This document shows, piece after piece, positions 1 to 10,160 of a stretch of 64,000 bases of DNA (positions are counted from its first letter, which is position 1; every line of letters begins with the position of its first letter). The stretch is from Planctomycetaceae bacterium (GTDB taxonomy: Bacteria > Planctomycetota > Planctomycetia > Pirellulales > Pirellulaceae): NCBI GenBank assembly GCA_027487485.1, contig JAIYDN010000078.1, positions 98,994-162,993 of the forward strand, written 5' to 3'. The position numbers and the translations under genes were made by a program. Under the pieces are notes generated by a model. That model searched no databases, was not told the origin of the DNA, and worked only from the letters and a program-made list of their open reading frames with translations.

Positions 1-2
1 AT

Positions 3-1046
3 GCTGATACTTTAAAACAAAAACTACAATCTCTACCTGGGCTGGTGGATGTTGACTCCACCATGTCGATGCGAAAACCAGAAATACAAGTGAGCATCGA
101 CCGTGACAGAGCCATGGATTTGCAAATTCCTGTGCAGACGGTTGCAAACACCCTTCGCGTGTTGGTGGGCGGCCAAGTCGTCTCGACCTATAAAGAAGGT
201 TCGGAGCAATACGACGTTTGGTTACGTGCCGACAAATCCTTCCGCGACAATCCAACGGAGCTTGCCTCTCTTTCGATTCCATCCGGCAAGGCAGGACAAG
301 TAGAACTTGGACGACTCGCGAAGCTATCCGAGCAACAGGGACCGACGCAAATCGATCGTCTGAATCGGCAAAGAACAGTGACTCTGATGGCCCACCCAGA
401 CCAAGTTTCACTCAACGATGCGGTCAACTTTGCGAACGCGACGATTGATTCCATGAACATGTCCCCCGAGTACCAGCGTGTGTTTGGCGGGCAAGCCGAC
501 TTGCTCGCGGAGACCGCTTATTACTTTGTCGTTGCTCTAACGCTGAGCACGACCTTTATGTACCTCATCTTGGCGGCTCAATTTGAAAGCTGGATTCATC
601 CAATCAGCATTCTGGTTGCATTGCCGATCACGTTCCCATTCGGTCTTTTGTCGTTGCTGATTTTTCAGACGCCTCTCGATCTGTATGCCATGTTCGGGCT
701 ATTCATGCTGATCGGTATTGTCAAAAAGAATGGAATCCTTCAGGTCGACAAGACCAACGAGTTGATCGCGGCCGGTGAAACGAACCCAACCAAGGCAATT
801 CTTGAAGCCAATCATACCCGTCTTCGCCCAATTCTTATGACGACGGTAATGCTGATCGCAGCCATGGTTCCCATCGCGCTTGGGAATGGACCGGGAGCCA
901 GCGCTCGAGCAAGCATGGCAAAAGTGATTATCGGCGGACAAGCACTTTCGTTGCTGCTATCGTTGATCGCAACGCCGGTATCCTACTCCCTTTTCTACGA
1001 TCTCAATCGCTGGCTCCGCCGAAAGCGGAACAGAACAGAAGCGTAG
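3..1046 (+). CDS. RND-family efflux transporter, C-terminal part (5' end outside window)
   Basis: This is the last 347 residues of an inner-membrane RND (AcrB/HAE1-type) proton-driven exporter. The frame is open from base 3, so the ATG at 45 in the ORF track is internal and the true start lies left of the window. The first part (to about residue 165) is the second periplasmic porter/docking region. The rest holds the last transmembrane helices, with the conserved cytoplasmic stretch GIVKKNGILQVDKTNE, followed by TRLRPILMTT and a short basic tail. The last third is typical of RND pumps that pair with a periplasmic adaptor, but the adaptor and outer-membrane partner are not visible here. The substrate cannot be read from this fragment. 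It converges on the next gene with a 40-base gap and no clear terminator. Confidence 0.93.
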   Translation, partial: ADTLKQKLQSLPGLVDVDSTMSMRKPEIQVSIDRDRAMDLQIPVQTVANTLRVLVGGQVVSTYKEGSEQYDVWLRADKSFRDNPTELASLSIPSGKAGQVELGRLAKLSEQQGPTQIDRLNRQRTVTLMAHPDQVSLNDAVNFANATIDSMNMSPEYQRVFGGQADLLAETAYYFVVALTLSTTFMYLILAAQFESWIHPISILVALPITFPFGLLSLLIFQTPLDLYAMFGLFMLIGIVKKNGILQVDKTNELIAAGETNPTKAILEANHTRLRPILMTTVMLIAAMVPIALGNGPGASARASMAKVIIGGQALSLLLSLIATPVSYSLFYDLNRWLRRKRNRTEA

Positions 1047-1086
1047 GGTGAGCCACATAACTCGGAGCCTTGAGCCACGCGCCGTC

Positions 1087-4000
1087 TTATCGACGCAATG
1101 TAGCTGGCTTTTCTTCGGCAACTTGTTCTGCGGGCAAGTATCCAATGAAACAAAGAAGGTCCCGGATCTCCGAGGGTGTTAGCGAATCCAACAAACCTGA
1201 TGGCATCGCCGAAACTTTGCTCGGAAGAATCTCTTCAATCTCTTCTTCGGCGATTTTCACTTCCTGGTTCTCTTTGGTCCTGATAGAAATTCCATCAGGA
1301 TTACGCACCAAGATACCCGTGTGAACTTTACCGGTCAGAGTTAGGATTTTCTTGGACGCATACTGATCGCTGATCACATGGGATGGGAACAGAGTGGACT
1401 CCAAAAACTCCGAACGAGTGAATCGTCGAGTGACGCTACTGAGGTCTGGACCAAATCCATTGCCAACCGTATTCATTTTGTGGCATGAAGAGCATTGAGC
1501 CTTTGCGAAGACCTTAGCACCTTCTTCTCGGATTCCATATCGCCCTTGTTCTCCAGCAAGGAATTGCTCCAAGAAGCCAAGCGACCATCGCGGTTGCTCT
1601 GTTTCCGTTGGTGGAATTGCGGCCGGAAGATCAGGAAAGCGCTTCTCGTACCATTTTTGCCAAGCCACCATCGGAGATTGTTTACTGTCGCCATCCGTTG
1701 AGAACTTCTCGCCAGTCCAATACTCGAGCAATCGAACGGTAGGTGTCGGATCGTTCCCTGCTTCAAAAAGTTTGCAACCTTGCAGAATGGTTTGGCGAAG
1801 CGCTTCGGGGTCTTCTGTCGCGACTTCCATTTTGCGAAGAGCATCGCACACATCCGCCACACCGAACGAGTCCAACAAACCAATCGATCGAACTAGATAG
1901 TCCCAGTTTTTCTCGTCAGGCCTTTGAGCCAACGCCAATGCGATAGTGGCACGTCGGTCTGGGCTCTTGCGCCAGCGTTGCCGCAAATGCTCCGCAGCAG
2001 ATTCGTCCGCTTGAGCCGAAAGGATCGCAGTAATGCCCGTCTTCAAACGTTTGAAAACGTCTTCTTCCAAACCACTTTTATCAATCGAGGTATCCAAGCG
2101 GATCAGTGTTTCAATTTGTTCTGGCGTTAATTGCGAAGGAACTTTGAACAATGCCGTCAAAGCGGCATTCGGGTACTGTTCCCCAAGTTCTAAAATGCGG
2201 ATCGCTTCCGATTCGGTCAGGTGCTCGGCCATTTGCTGCGATGTCTTCATCACATAAAGCTGGTAGGAACTTCCCCCCTTGGCTTGCTGAGCGGTTTCCA
2301 AAAATTGTAATACTGCCATTCGTTCCGTCGAGGTCCAGGGGTGCTGGATCATGGGCAAGTGCATCGATATCAACATTCGCTCTGGCATCGGTGCATCCGA
2401 TTGCAAATATTGGATAGCAGATGGAACCACGTCGCTCTGAAGATAGGTAGCCAATCGAATCAGTTCGCTATTGATCGCAGCGTTGCCTGCAGGAAACTCT
2501 TTTTCGACAAGAGCCTTGAGATCCGAAAGCCCGCCTCGATCGATGGAATTTAAATGCAATGTCACTTGAAGAACTCGCAATAAATCAACGAAGTCTGCGT
2601 CACTGACAAACCCTTGCGTTTGTCGCATCATGGCGTCGACAACCAGATTAGCATTTTGTTGAGTTGGTTCGTTGGTCATTAATACCAAGCCCGCTTGAAT
2701 GGCCAGACGGCTCGACTTACCATCGACAAATTCATCCTTCCACTCAGCCGATGGAACCAGCGATAACGCGCGACGGGCCGCGAAGCGTTCCTCGCGAGTA
2801 TTGCTTGTCAGCATGCTCTTCAGTTCCGCAGGCGTGCATACAATGCCCTGCCGAAGAATGGACTCGCAGGCTGCGATGCGAACGTTGGGACTATTGTCAC
2901 GAAGTAACTTCCGCAGTTGTATCTCTGCTTCCTCATCATCGGTATGGAGCGCTAGCAGACGAGCGCATTTGACTTGCACTTGTTCGCTGGTGCTATTGCT
3001 TAGCTCGACCAACATTTCCGTCGTTGGAATGGGCCCAAGCAACTGCATGAGATCCAAAGCTTGCATACGATAACGAGCCGGGTTCTCATTGCTGTAAGCG
3101 ACACCAGCCACTTGTTCGGCCCAATCGTTGCCTAGTTCCTTTTTCAGAACGGCTGCGGCTTGTCGTCCGAAAGCAGAGAACAGTTGAGGCAGCCGGATTG
3201 CTTTCGTAACCCCTTCCCCTAAATCCAAAACCTGAGCCGGTATATCACCCACCCATCGAACTCGGTAAATACCACCGTCGGTACCACGGCCACCTGTGCA
3301 GAAATACAACCACCCATCAGGCCCTACTTCCAGGTCGGTCACATTCATGGGGGTCCCACTGACGAACTCTTCGACCTTTGGCTTGGATTTATCTGCGGAT
3401 TCTACGTTCATGCAAAGAATTCTTCCTTCCGACCAATCAGCCGAAAAGAGAGTCCGATGGTACTTTGCGGGAAACTTGATGTGCGAGTAGGTCGTTATTC
3501 CAGTGGGGGATCCACGGCCGGAACTTGCGATTGCAGGTTGACGATCCAGATAGTACTCCGGCCAATTGGCCCAACCACTGCGCCATCCGAATTCAGAACC
3601 TTCACCAATTCGGAAGACACTGGTTGCCCGGTGCCACACAGCGCCGATATCCGCTTCCATATCGCTGTCATGAAGATACAGACTTCCTGACGGATGGAAC
3701 GTCAAATCGTATGCATTCCGCAAACCACCAGCCACAGTTTGTACGCGTTTGGTTGTTAGCTCATAACGAATCACGGTTCCACCAGGTGCCTTGATTCCGT
3801 CTGCGTGTCCACCTGGATCCTGAAACCTAGGCTGCACAAGATCGCCCTCGTATGGATCTCGAAAAGTGCTGCTCGCATCTGGGGATGCGGCGAGTTGGGT
3901 ATGATTTCCGATCACGGCATAAATACATCCGTCGGGCCCAAAGGTGATTTGGTGTGCACCATGTTCGCCCGCGCTGCCTTGGAACTGAACCAAGATCTCT

Positions 4001-5064
4001 GCCTTCTCCAGTTCGCCGTTCCGATCTTCGTCAATCAGCCGATAGAGCCCAGCACCCTCTGGACCGTCACCCGTAACGTAAACGTCTCCGTTGAGTGGTA
4101 ATATGCCTTGAACGTTTTGAACCAGAGTGCAGTATTCGCGAGTCTTCTCAGGCGTTCCGTCTTTGTCTGCATCATAAATCAGTACAAGAGGACCACCTTC
4201 CTGTGAGGCGATAATATGCCCGAATTCATTGAACGCCATTGCAATCACCGAGCCAACGGAACTGTGATCCAATACCTCATCGACGATAAAGCCCGGCTTG
4301 GTCTTGAATCGGTCTGATGGTGGAGCCGATTTCTTGGAATCGAAGTCCTTCAATGAAACAACAACCGCAGACTTGCTGGCTGCGGTTTCCGGAACAACAC
4401 TAGGGCCAATAGGCGTCTCCGCCGTCTCGGAAGCATTCTCCTGAGACTCAGCGCTTGCTGCATCCAAGGACAATGCATTGGACCATTGACTATCATCGAA
4501 TCGCAAAAGTTGCCAATTCTGAGATGTTAACTTACTTGCTTTCCATTCATCATCGCTGACGACAATTCGCCACTTGGCGTTCTTGGGTTTGAACATGAAC
4601 CCGACCTTCAAACCATGCTCTTTGCCAGTTCGATTGGTAGCTCGAATCGCAACAATGTTTTTACCGGGCCTGATAGCTGAAGATACATCCACACGTTCCA
4701 TAGTCCGACTTGTTTTCGTCGTACCAACCCGACGACCATTCACGAACACTTCGCACTGATCGTCCGCTTCAAACTCGATCACCCCTTGTTCCGTTTCTGG
4801 CAAATCCATCACGCGTCGGAAGTACGCATCACCTTGCTTTACCTCCTCCATGGATTCAGAGTGCCATATCCACTCACGCTCCGTCTTCGCGGTTGGCGAC
4901 GGAGGTACCGAAACCTTGGAATTGCGATTGGAAGAAGACTTCTCTTGCGCATGGGATTCGCCATGTTTGGCAAGAAAGAATGCTATCATTGCGAACAAAA
5001 GGGCGCAACGAACTGCAGCGGTGCTTCGATGCCTTACTATTTGTTGACTTTGGACTGAACACAT
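1087..5064 (-). CDS. Exported PVC-type membrane-bound dehydrogenase-like / HEAT-repeat / heme c protein
   Basis: 1325 aa with a signal peptide (hydrophobic CALLFAMIAFFLA, ending near HAQ). Domains in order: a galactose-binding-like module (about residues 60-165, WIWHSESMEE... with a VFVNGRRVG strand); a Ser/Ala/Pro linker; a beta-propeller of the planctomycete membrane-bound dehydrogenase type (about 255-620, motifs DGTPEKTREYCTLVQNVQGI and GPDGWLYFCTGGRG); a long alpha-helical HEAT-like region (about 640-1150); and a C-terminal cytochrome c module with CSSCH near residue 1190. The distal methionine ligand is probably in the SAMPSGLLDSL segment. This matches the known TIGR02604/TIGR02603 PVC heme-protein architecture. 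It is presumably periplasmic and redox active, but its substrate is unknown. It stands alone, convergent with the RND gene. ATG start. Confidence 0.92.
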   Translation of the reverse strand: MCSVQSQQIVRHRSTAAVRCALLFAMIAFFLAKHGESHAQEKSSSNRNSKVSVPPSPTAKTEREWIWHSESMEEVKQGDAYFRRVMDLPETEQGVIEFEADDQCEVFVNGRRVGTTKTSRTMERVDVSSAIRPGKNIVAIRATNRTGKEHGLKVGFMFKPKNAKWRIVVSDDEWKASKLTSQNWQLLRFDDSQWSNALSLDAASAESQENASETAETPIGPSVVPETAASKSAVVVSLKDFDSKKSAPPSDRFKTKPGFIVDEVLDHSSVGSVIAMAFNEFGHIIASQEGGPLVLIYDADKDGTPEKTREYCTLVQNVQGILPLNGDVYVTGDGPEGAGLYRLIDEDRNGELEKAEILVQFQGSAGEHGAHQITFGPDGCIYAVIGNHTQLAASPDASSTFRDPYEGDLVQPRFQDPGGHADGIKAPGGTVIRYELTTKRVQTVAGGLRNAYDLTFHPSGSLYLHDSDMEADIGAVWHRATSVFRIGEGSEFGWRSGWANWPEYYLDRQPAIASSGRGSPTGITTYSHIKFPAKYHRTLFSADWSEGRILCMNVESADKSKPKVEEFVSGTPMNVTDLEVGPDGWLYFCTGGRGTDGGIYRVRWVGDIPAQVLDLGEGVTKAIRLPQLFSAFGRQAAAVLKKELGNDWAEQVAGVAYSNENPARYRMQALDLMQLLGPIPTTEMLVELSNSTSEQVQVKCARLLALHTDDEEAEIQLRKLLRDNSPNVRIAACESILRQGIVCTPAELKSMLTSNTREERFAARRALSLVPSAEWKDEFVDGKSSRLAIQAGLVLMTNEPTQQNANLVVDAMMRQTQGFVSDADFVDLLRVLQVTLHLNSIDRGGLSDLKALVEKEFPAGNAAINSELIRLATYLQSDVVPSAIQYLQSDAPMPERMLISMHLPMIQHPWTSTERMAVLQFLETAQQAKGGSSYQLYVMKTSQQMAEHLTESEAIRILELGEQYPNAALTALFKVPSQLTPEQIETLIRLDTSIDKSGLEEDVFKRLKTGITAILSAQADESAAEHLRQRWRKSPDRRATIALALAQRPDEKNWDYLVRSIGLLDSFGVADVCDALRKMEVATEDPEALRQTILQGCKLFEAGNDPTPTVRLLEYWTGEKFSTDGDSKQSPMVAWQKWYEKRFPDLPAAIPPTETEQPRWSLGFLEQFLAGEQGRYGIREEGAKVFAKAQCSSCHKMNTVGNGFGPDLSSVTRRFTRSEFLESTLFPSHVISDQYASKKILTLTGKVHTGILVRNPDGISIRTKENQEVKIAEEEIEEILPSKVSAMPSGLLDSLTPSEIRDLLCFIGYLPAEQVAEEKPATLRR

Positions 5065-5233
5065 AGCCAGCTACCATCCTTCGAATTTGCAAGATCCCTG
5101 TACAACTGGAGTACTTACGGGAAAAGATGCAAACAAGGCAAGAGCAAAGACGCGTTGACAGTCGCGTTATCGCAGGCGGAAATGCGTTTTAGAGCGGCAG
5201 ATGCGTTTGGAAGAGTTCGCTTGTTAGAATCTT

Positions 5234-5824
5234 TCAGGATCCGACAGGCTGGCCAGGTTCAGACTTCTTGCTTTCATCGTCTTCGCCTTCTTTTTTATGC
5301 TCGAAGCGATGCTCGTCCTTTTTGCTGTGATTGCTTGACCCATCTCTTCCATCGACGCCTTCCACCTGAAGAACGATGTCCTGATTCTTCGACGTGTCCG
5401 GTTCAACGCGGATGGACAAGCCGGAAGTTGCGTAAGACGCGTGCCGTTTATTGATGACGCCCAAGGTTGAAGGCTTGAAGTTTGGAATGCCATCGGCTTG
5501 AATAAACTGAACGATCACACACTTGTGGAGACCTTCGACCGCGCCGTCGTCATCGCGGTACGTCTTGAGCCGAAAGGTTCCATCGCGATTGATGGTGCCG
5601 GTTGCCTGAATGCCATGCGTTTCTGACAGACATTCAATCGTACCGAGCTTTACAGGGGAGCCGTCGGCAAAGAGAACTTTACCCTGGACCGGATAGGTCT
5701 TGAGTTGACTTTCCCCGCAGCCAAGGGCACAGGCCAGCAATAAAAACAAAACGGTGGACTTGAGTACCGTCGACCACGTTGTCGCCCTCGTTGTGGACCG
5801 CGATGTCGCTTCGGGATTAGCCAT
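5234..5824 (-). CDS. Small lipoprotein with carboxypeptidase-regulatory-like fold, partner of DUF1559 protein
   Basis: 196 aa. A hydrophobic signal ends in a lipobox (LLLACALGC), so the mature protein is probably a membrane-anchored lipoprotein. The central region (about residues 43-150, PVQGKVLFADGSPVKLGTIE then GTFRLKTY) looks like the transthyretin/carboxypeptidase regulatory-like beta-sandwich that often sits next to DUF1559 genes in planctomycetes. The C-terminus is a charged tail rich in Lys/Glu/Asp (HSKKDEHRFEHKKEGEDDE). It starts 4 bases after the DUF1559 stop, so the two are co-transcribed. No catalytic residues were seen; a structural or surface role is inferred. The Arg/Thr-rich stretch before the hydrophobic segment is longer than usual for a lipoprotein signal. 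Confidence 0.8.
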   Translation of the reverse strand: MANPEATSRSTTRATTWSTVLKSTVLFLLLACALGCGESQLKTYPVQGKVLFADGSPVKLGTIECLSETHGIQATGTINRDGTFRLKTYRDDDGAVEGLHKCVIVQFIQADGIPNFKPSTLGVINKRHASYATSGLSIRVEPDTSKNQDIVLQVEGVDGRDGSSNHSKKDEHRFEHKKEGEDDESKKSEPGQPVGS

Positions 5825-5828
5825 TGCA

Positions 5829-6845
5829 CTAATCCTCCAGATTCACAGGTTGCGAATCCGCTCGGTTGCACAAACGGCCCAGGGTATCGGTGTCGATCCT
5901 ATTACTGATAGCACGAACGCTGCCATCTGCCAAAGCGAACTGACAAATTCCCGAGTGCCAGCTTCCCCATCGAACCAAGTCGCTGCCCTCGCCGCGCATG
6001 TCCGTCGCAATGGGTGTTGTTGGTCCACCGAGGCGAGCAAAGTTGTAAACATTGTCTCCATTAAAGATAAAAGCATCTTGAGGCGATTGGCCCAGCTTCC
6101 CCATCGGAACATGCATCTCGCCCGTTAGGATCGTGTTGCTTAGTCCATCCATTGCGTCACGATGCGAGATCCTGTCGAGCCAATCCACAGGAGTGCTGGA
6201 ATCGCATTTCGCCCGGCTGGATATCAGTAATCCTGTTCCATTACCGCCATAGTTGAAATCCGTTGGAAGTCCGACCGAGCCAGGTGAAAGGTCGCCGTGG
6301 TTTCCGCCATAATCGCCAACAGCCCCAGATACTTCCGCGCTTCCCGCCACCGGAATTCGGCAACCGCAAGGAAGTGTCACCCAACGCGTTCCTGCACCAA
6401 CAACTTGCCCGATACCTACGGAAGTGCTCATGGACCGCCGAGTTGGGCAGCAATACACCGGCAATGACTGAGTCCGCACTGGCTCTGAATGTCCGACATA
6501 GGGTGCCTTGTAGTCCCACCGTTGTTCCATGGCGGAAGCTTCTAAGTAGGGCATAATCCGTACGAGCCATGTCGTTTCTTTTCCGCCGCAGGATCGATCC
6601 GGTGCGTCTCCAGGCCGAGGCTCGTAACGCGCTGGTGGATAGGCGCGGTTAGCAGAATGAAACAGCTCGAGAGCCAAGCTGATTTGATGCAGGTTGTTCT
6701 TGCACTGCATCGTGCGAGCGGCTTCACGTGCAGCCTGGACTGCTGGAAGCAACAGCCCTACAAGAATCCCAATGATCGCAATGACGACCAGAAGCTCCAC
6801 CAAAGTGAATGCCCGACGGGCCAGAGGATTTCGAGTTTGCAACAT
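5829..6845 (-). CDS. DUF1559 pseudopilin-like protein
   Basis: 338 aa. The N-terminus carries a prepilin cleavage/methylation motif, ARRAFTLVELLVVIAIIG, and the family-typical LLPAVQAAREAAR. These are hallmarks of the very abundant planctomycete DUF1559 family. The body contains the usual conserved points: NNLHQISLALELFHS, a central GGNGTG region, the SNTILTGE segment, and a C-terminal FALADGSVRAIS motif. It is expected to be inserted in the membrane, processed by a prepilin peptidase and exposed in the periplasm or surface. The function of the family is not established. It is first of a two-gene unit with the lipoprotein at 5234-5824 and diverges from rsmG. ATG start. Confidence 0.93.
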   Translation of the reverse strand: MLQTRNPLARRAFTLVELLVVIAIIGILVGLLLPAVQAAREAARTMQCKNNLHQISLALELFHSANRAYPPARYEPRPGDAPDRSCGGKETTWLVRIMPYLEASAMEQRWDYKAPYVGHSEPVRTQSLPVYCCPTRRSMSTSVGIGQVVGAGTRWVTLPCGCRIPVAGSAEVSGAVGDYGGNHGDLSPGSVGLPTDFNYGGNGTGLLISSRAKCDSSTPVDWLDRISHRDAMDGLSNTILTGEMHVPMGKLGQSPQDAFIFNGDNVYNFARLGGPTTPIATDMRGEGSDLVRWGSWHSGICQFALADGSVRAISNRIDTDTLGRLCNRADSQPVNLED

Positions 6846-7008
6846 AAGTGATTGCTTTTAAATAATAGTCTTACAACCGGATTCGCCTCGATTGTAGCTC
6901 AAAACTATGCCTTTTGTAACCAAAATCCCGTTTGTGCGACTCCCTGCCGGTGTGTAGACTCGGTGAGATTGGAATAACGGGAATAACTAAGATCTAGGAA
7001 TCAAGAAC

Positions 7009-7755
7009 TTGCAAGAACCAGACGAACCGACCCCCGCCTCGCGAGCAGGCCTGAAACGACCAGAAGGGGCAGAACTGCGACGCAATGCGACGTTTGTAGG
7101 GGATGCAAGCGACCTTGTGACTCAACTGAAAGAAGTGGCCGCTCCTTTAGCTATCACCGACATTCAGGACGAGACCTGGACCAAAATCGCTGAATATTGC
7201 ATTCAGATTTGGTCCTGGAACCAAAGCATCAATCTCACACGGCACACAACGCCAGAGCTTTTCGTGAAGCGAGATTTGCTCGATTCTTGGCACTTGGCAA
7301 AGCTGCTAGAACCCAATGAAGAAATCCTGGATATCGGAACAGGTGGAGGAGTCCCAGGAGTTCTCGTGGCTATCCTAAGACCCGACGTTCAAGTGACGTT
7401 GTGCGATAGCGTTGCCAAAAAAGCAGTGGTCATGCAACGCGTTGTTGACCAACTAAAGCTCAAGGTGCCCGTGTACCCGCTGAGCGTTCAAAAGGTTCTT
7501 GAAGACTTTCGTTACGACTCGTTAACAGCCCGGGCCGTCGGTCCACTCATTCGACTGTGCACTTGGCTTCAAGAAGACTGGCACAAGTTTCGCCGCCTTC
7601 TTGCCATCAAAGGACCGAAATGGGTCGAGGAACGGGGCGAAGCTCGACACAAGGGCGTTCTCAAGAATATCGAACTGCGACGAGTCGCTGCCTACAACAT
7701 GCCGGACACTGAATCGGAGAGCACCATCCTGCAGCTGCTTCGGCCAAGAAGCTAA
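7009..7755 (+). CDS. rsmG: 16S rRNA (guanine-527 N7)-methyltransferase RsmG
   Basis: 248 aa, SAM-dependent Rossmann-fold methyltransferase that modifies G527 in the 530 loop of 16S rRNA. Visible motifs: the helical WNQSINLTRH segment before the SAM site, motif I ILDIGTGGGVPGV (about residue 105), DSVAKKAVVMQ (motif II region), and TARAVGPL followed by AIKGPKWVEE near the end. The first 40 residues are an extension relative to compact family members. The start is TTG at 7009, preceded by AGGA at good spacing; no in-frame ATG exists before the conserved region. It is a single gene divergent from the DUF1559 pair. A 7-bp hairpin lies 31 bases after the stop. Confidence 0.93.
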   Translation: MQEPDEPTPASRAGLKRPEGAELRRNATFVGDASDLVTQLKEVAAPLAITDIQDETWTKIAEYCIQIWSWNQSINLTRHTTPELFVKRDLLDSWHLAKLLEPNEEILDIGTGGGVPGVLVAILRPDVQVTLCDSVAKKAVVMQRVVDQLKLKVPVYPLSVQKVLEDFRYDSLTARAVGPLIRLCTWLQEDWHKFRRLLAIKGPKWVEERGEARHKGVLKNIELRRVAAYNMPDTESESTILQLLRPRS

Positions 7756-8847
7756 GCCTGCACCCATCTTCGCTTCAATCACCCCGTCACCGTTTATCGG
7801 TGACTGGCCAAATACAAAATCTTTACGACTCAGTGAGCAGCGAAGATTCGCCGCTTGGGCATGGCTCGAAACGAAAAGTCCAGCGAGAAGTGGATGAGCA
7901 AAAGCTTTGGATTCCCGCCTAACCCAATGAATTTGATTTTGCCACGATTCGAAATGATCCTGTGAAGTTGGCTGATATTCCCAGAAGATTGAGCGACATT
8001 TCATGATGGATGCGATTGCTGTGTCAGCATATCGCAACGCGAGCGAATGGCAAATGAGGTTCGACGTTTGCTGATGCCCCTGAGATATTCGATCGACTTA
8101 GTATCGACAGTGCAGAATGGTCGCAGATGGTGAAGTATTTCGGACGAAGTTTTAAAAACGTGGTCGGTAAGCCTGGGAGCATCGCCCAGACGCGAAGTCT
8201 CAAGACATCTCAAAAATTCTACTGCAGTCGGGTCTAACCGAATCCGGATTCGGAACGGCATTCAAAACCAAGCACGCTCGCGTCGCTAAATTTTAGGTAC
8301 TGCTTAAATCAACTGATTTTCTAATTCGAAACATTGAATTCGTGCGTTGGCCTGGCGATGGAACGTATTGGCGACCGCGATGCAGTTCTAGTCCACTGTT
8401 CCACACCCAAATGGGTGTGAACGGGCAACCCAATTGAATGCTGTGTCATTGATTGCTTGAAAACACTGCGACACAACGAAAAAACACTTCACTTTAAGCA
8501 AAATGGTCTATGGATGCCTTCAGATCCTGTTGCTCAACCAAAAATGTCGATTCCTGGAAGAAGTCTCGTTTTGAAAAAGCAGACCTTAAACTAGACTCAG
8601 AAGGCAGTCATCAAACGCACTGCGAGGTAACCTTAGGGTGAGCCTTCGTGAGGTAATTGAACTTCAACCGAGATGCGCATCTCAGGTGCAACGTTCGTTC
8701 GGCGAATCTGGGAAGCGAAGTTCTCGGATGGGAGAGAGACGTTTTTTGTAGAGTTTTGGAGTTGTTGTTTCGGTTTTGTATCTATTGACGGCCTCTTCAG
8801 AAAAGAGTGCTGCGATGTGTTCAGTCTAAAAATTTGGAAGCAAAATA
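7756..8847. other. Gene-poor kilobase; no recognisable coding or RNA gene
   Basis: About 1.1 kb between rsmG and the TPR gene. ORFs 7522-8037 (-) and 8001-8261 (-) have no recognisable domains and no good ribosome binding site. Short open stretches on the plus strand (for example ending KTKHARVAKF at about 8290) look like possible decayed coding sequence but were not identified. No tRNA, tmRNA or RNase P signature was seen. The right end (about 8600-8847) may hold the promoter and leader of the downstream TPR/PEP-CTERM genes, but no convincing promoter hexamer pair was found. Confidence 0.5.
7786..7804 (+). terminator. Hairpin downstream of rsmG, possible terminator
   Basis: Perfect 7-bp stem GTCACCG / CGGTGAC with a TTTAT loop, 31 bases after the rsmG stop. 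There is no T-run directly after it, so intrinsic termination is uncertain. Confidence 0.35.
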
Positions 8848-10160
8848 GTGTTACTACGAAGCAAGATCGTCTGTTGGCTGTTTTTTTGTGTGATCATTCA
8901 CGAAGGCTATTCCGCAGGACCAGTTAACTCAGCAAATGTAACAAGTGCTTCGTACTTGTTTGTCAAAGCAATTGAAATGACCGATGTCAAGCTTGCGGTA
9001 GAGGCGTTCCAGAAGAAGGACTTAATGGAATGTAAGAGACTTTTGGCCCAGGCAAAAAACCTGAGCTCTGAACTACCAGCACCGGATTTAGTGCTGGCCC
9101 AACTGATTTTTGAAGCGGGAGGGGTCGCAGATGCGATTTTACTTTTGGACCAGTATGCCGTTGATTCTCCCTCAGACCCTTTGACGTATATTCTTCTAGG
9201 AGAAATCGCATTAAAAACAAGACGTTTAACCGATGCGTGGCTGAATTCCGAGAAATCTCGTTTGCTTGCTGCAGAGCCATCAGAAGAACTTCGTATTGCT
9301 TTAAACGTTCTGCAGGGCGAAATTGCATTGAGCCGTAATCAGTGGGAGGCAGCAGAAAGATCATTCTTGGAATGGGAAAAGATCAGACCTGAAGATGCCG
9401 CGTCGATATGGGCTCAAGGCAGGCTTAAGCTGATGCAGGACGATCTTGAAGGTGCCAAAGGAGCACTTTCTCGAGCAAGGAAAATGAATGCGACGCTCCC
9501 TCAGCCTCAACTTTTCATCGCCAATTTTCTGGCTAATAAGTCCGAAAACGGTAGGTGTGAGGAGTGGTATCGAGAGGGACTAAAGTCCAAAGACTCTACA
9601 ACTGAAAATTGGCAAAGCTATATGGCATGGCTGGTTTCGCAAGGAAGATCCACGGACGCTGGAAAATTGATCGACCGGATTCCAAAGGACATGCAAGAGA
9701 AACGCGAGATACGGTTCTTAACTGCTTTGGTGGAGAGATACTTGGGTAATGTGACCTAGCCGAGAAGCGATTTGCCGAATTGCATCAGCAGTTTCCTGAT
9801 GATATCGAGGCAGCGGACCAACTCGCATTGGTTTTGGTCGAATCGGCAGATGAAGGGAAGCGGGCACGTGCGTTACAGATAAGCGAGGCTAACATCAGGC
9901 GATTCCCAAACCAAGAAGTTACTATCGCCTCCGCAGCATGGATTCAGTTCAAACTTGGATCCACCGATATTGCAGACCGTATGTTTTCGGAGCTGACTTC
10001 CAAGGTATCTATTTCATCGCAAACGGGCTACTACATTGCTCAGTTGTTGAAGTCACAAGGGAAAGACGATGACGCAAAGAAGATTCTCGAGGCAATTGTT
10101 AAGCAGCCCGGTAGTTTTGTTCAAAAAAAAGCAGTACTAGAGGATTTGGAAAGCAAGTAA
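8848..10160 (+). pseudogene. Exported TPR-repeat protein, split by a single frameshift
   Basis: Two ORFs in different frames, 8848-9759 (303 aa, GTG start) and 9780-10160 (TTG-started tail), read as one tetratricopeptide protein of about 437 aa. The N-terminus has a signal-like hydrophobic stretch (VCWLFFCVIIH). Helical TPR-like units fill the rest: for example SDPLTYILLGEIALKTRRL in the first part, and EDIEAADQLALVL-type and KILEAIVKQPG units in the second. At about 9756 the frame runs GNVT-stop, while the next frame continues LAEKRFAELHQQFP. Restoring one base (gtgacc c tagcc) joins them exactly, and the total length is one short of a multiple of three. It is either a real inactivating deletion in a C-run or a sequencing error. 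It lies upstream of the PEP-CTERM protein and might assist its export, which is inference. Confidence 0.82.

Noticed and set aside
188-460. Minus-strand ORF inside the RND gene
   Set aside because: Shadow of the coding frame; no domain and no ribosome site.
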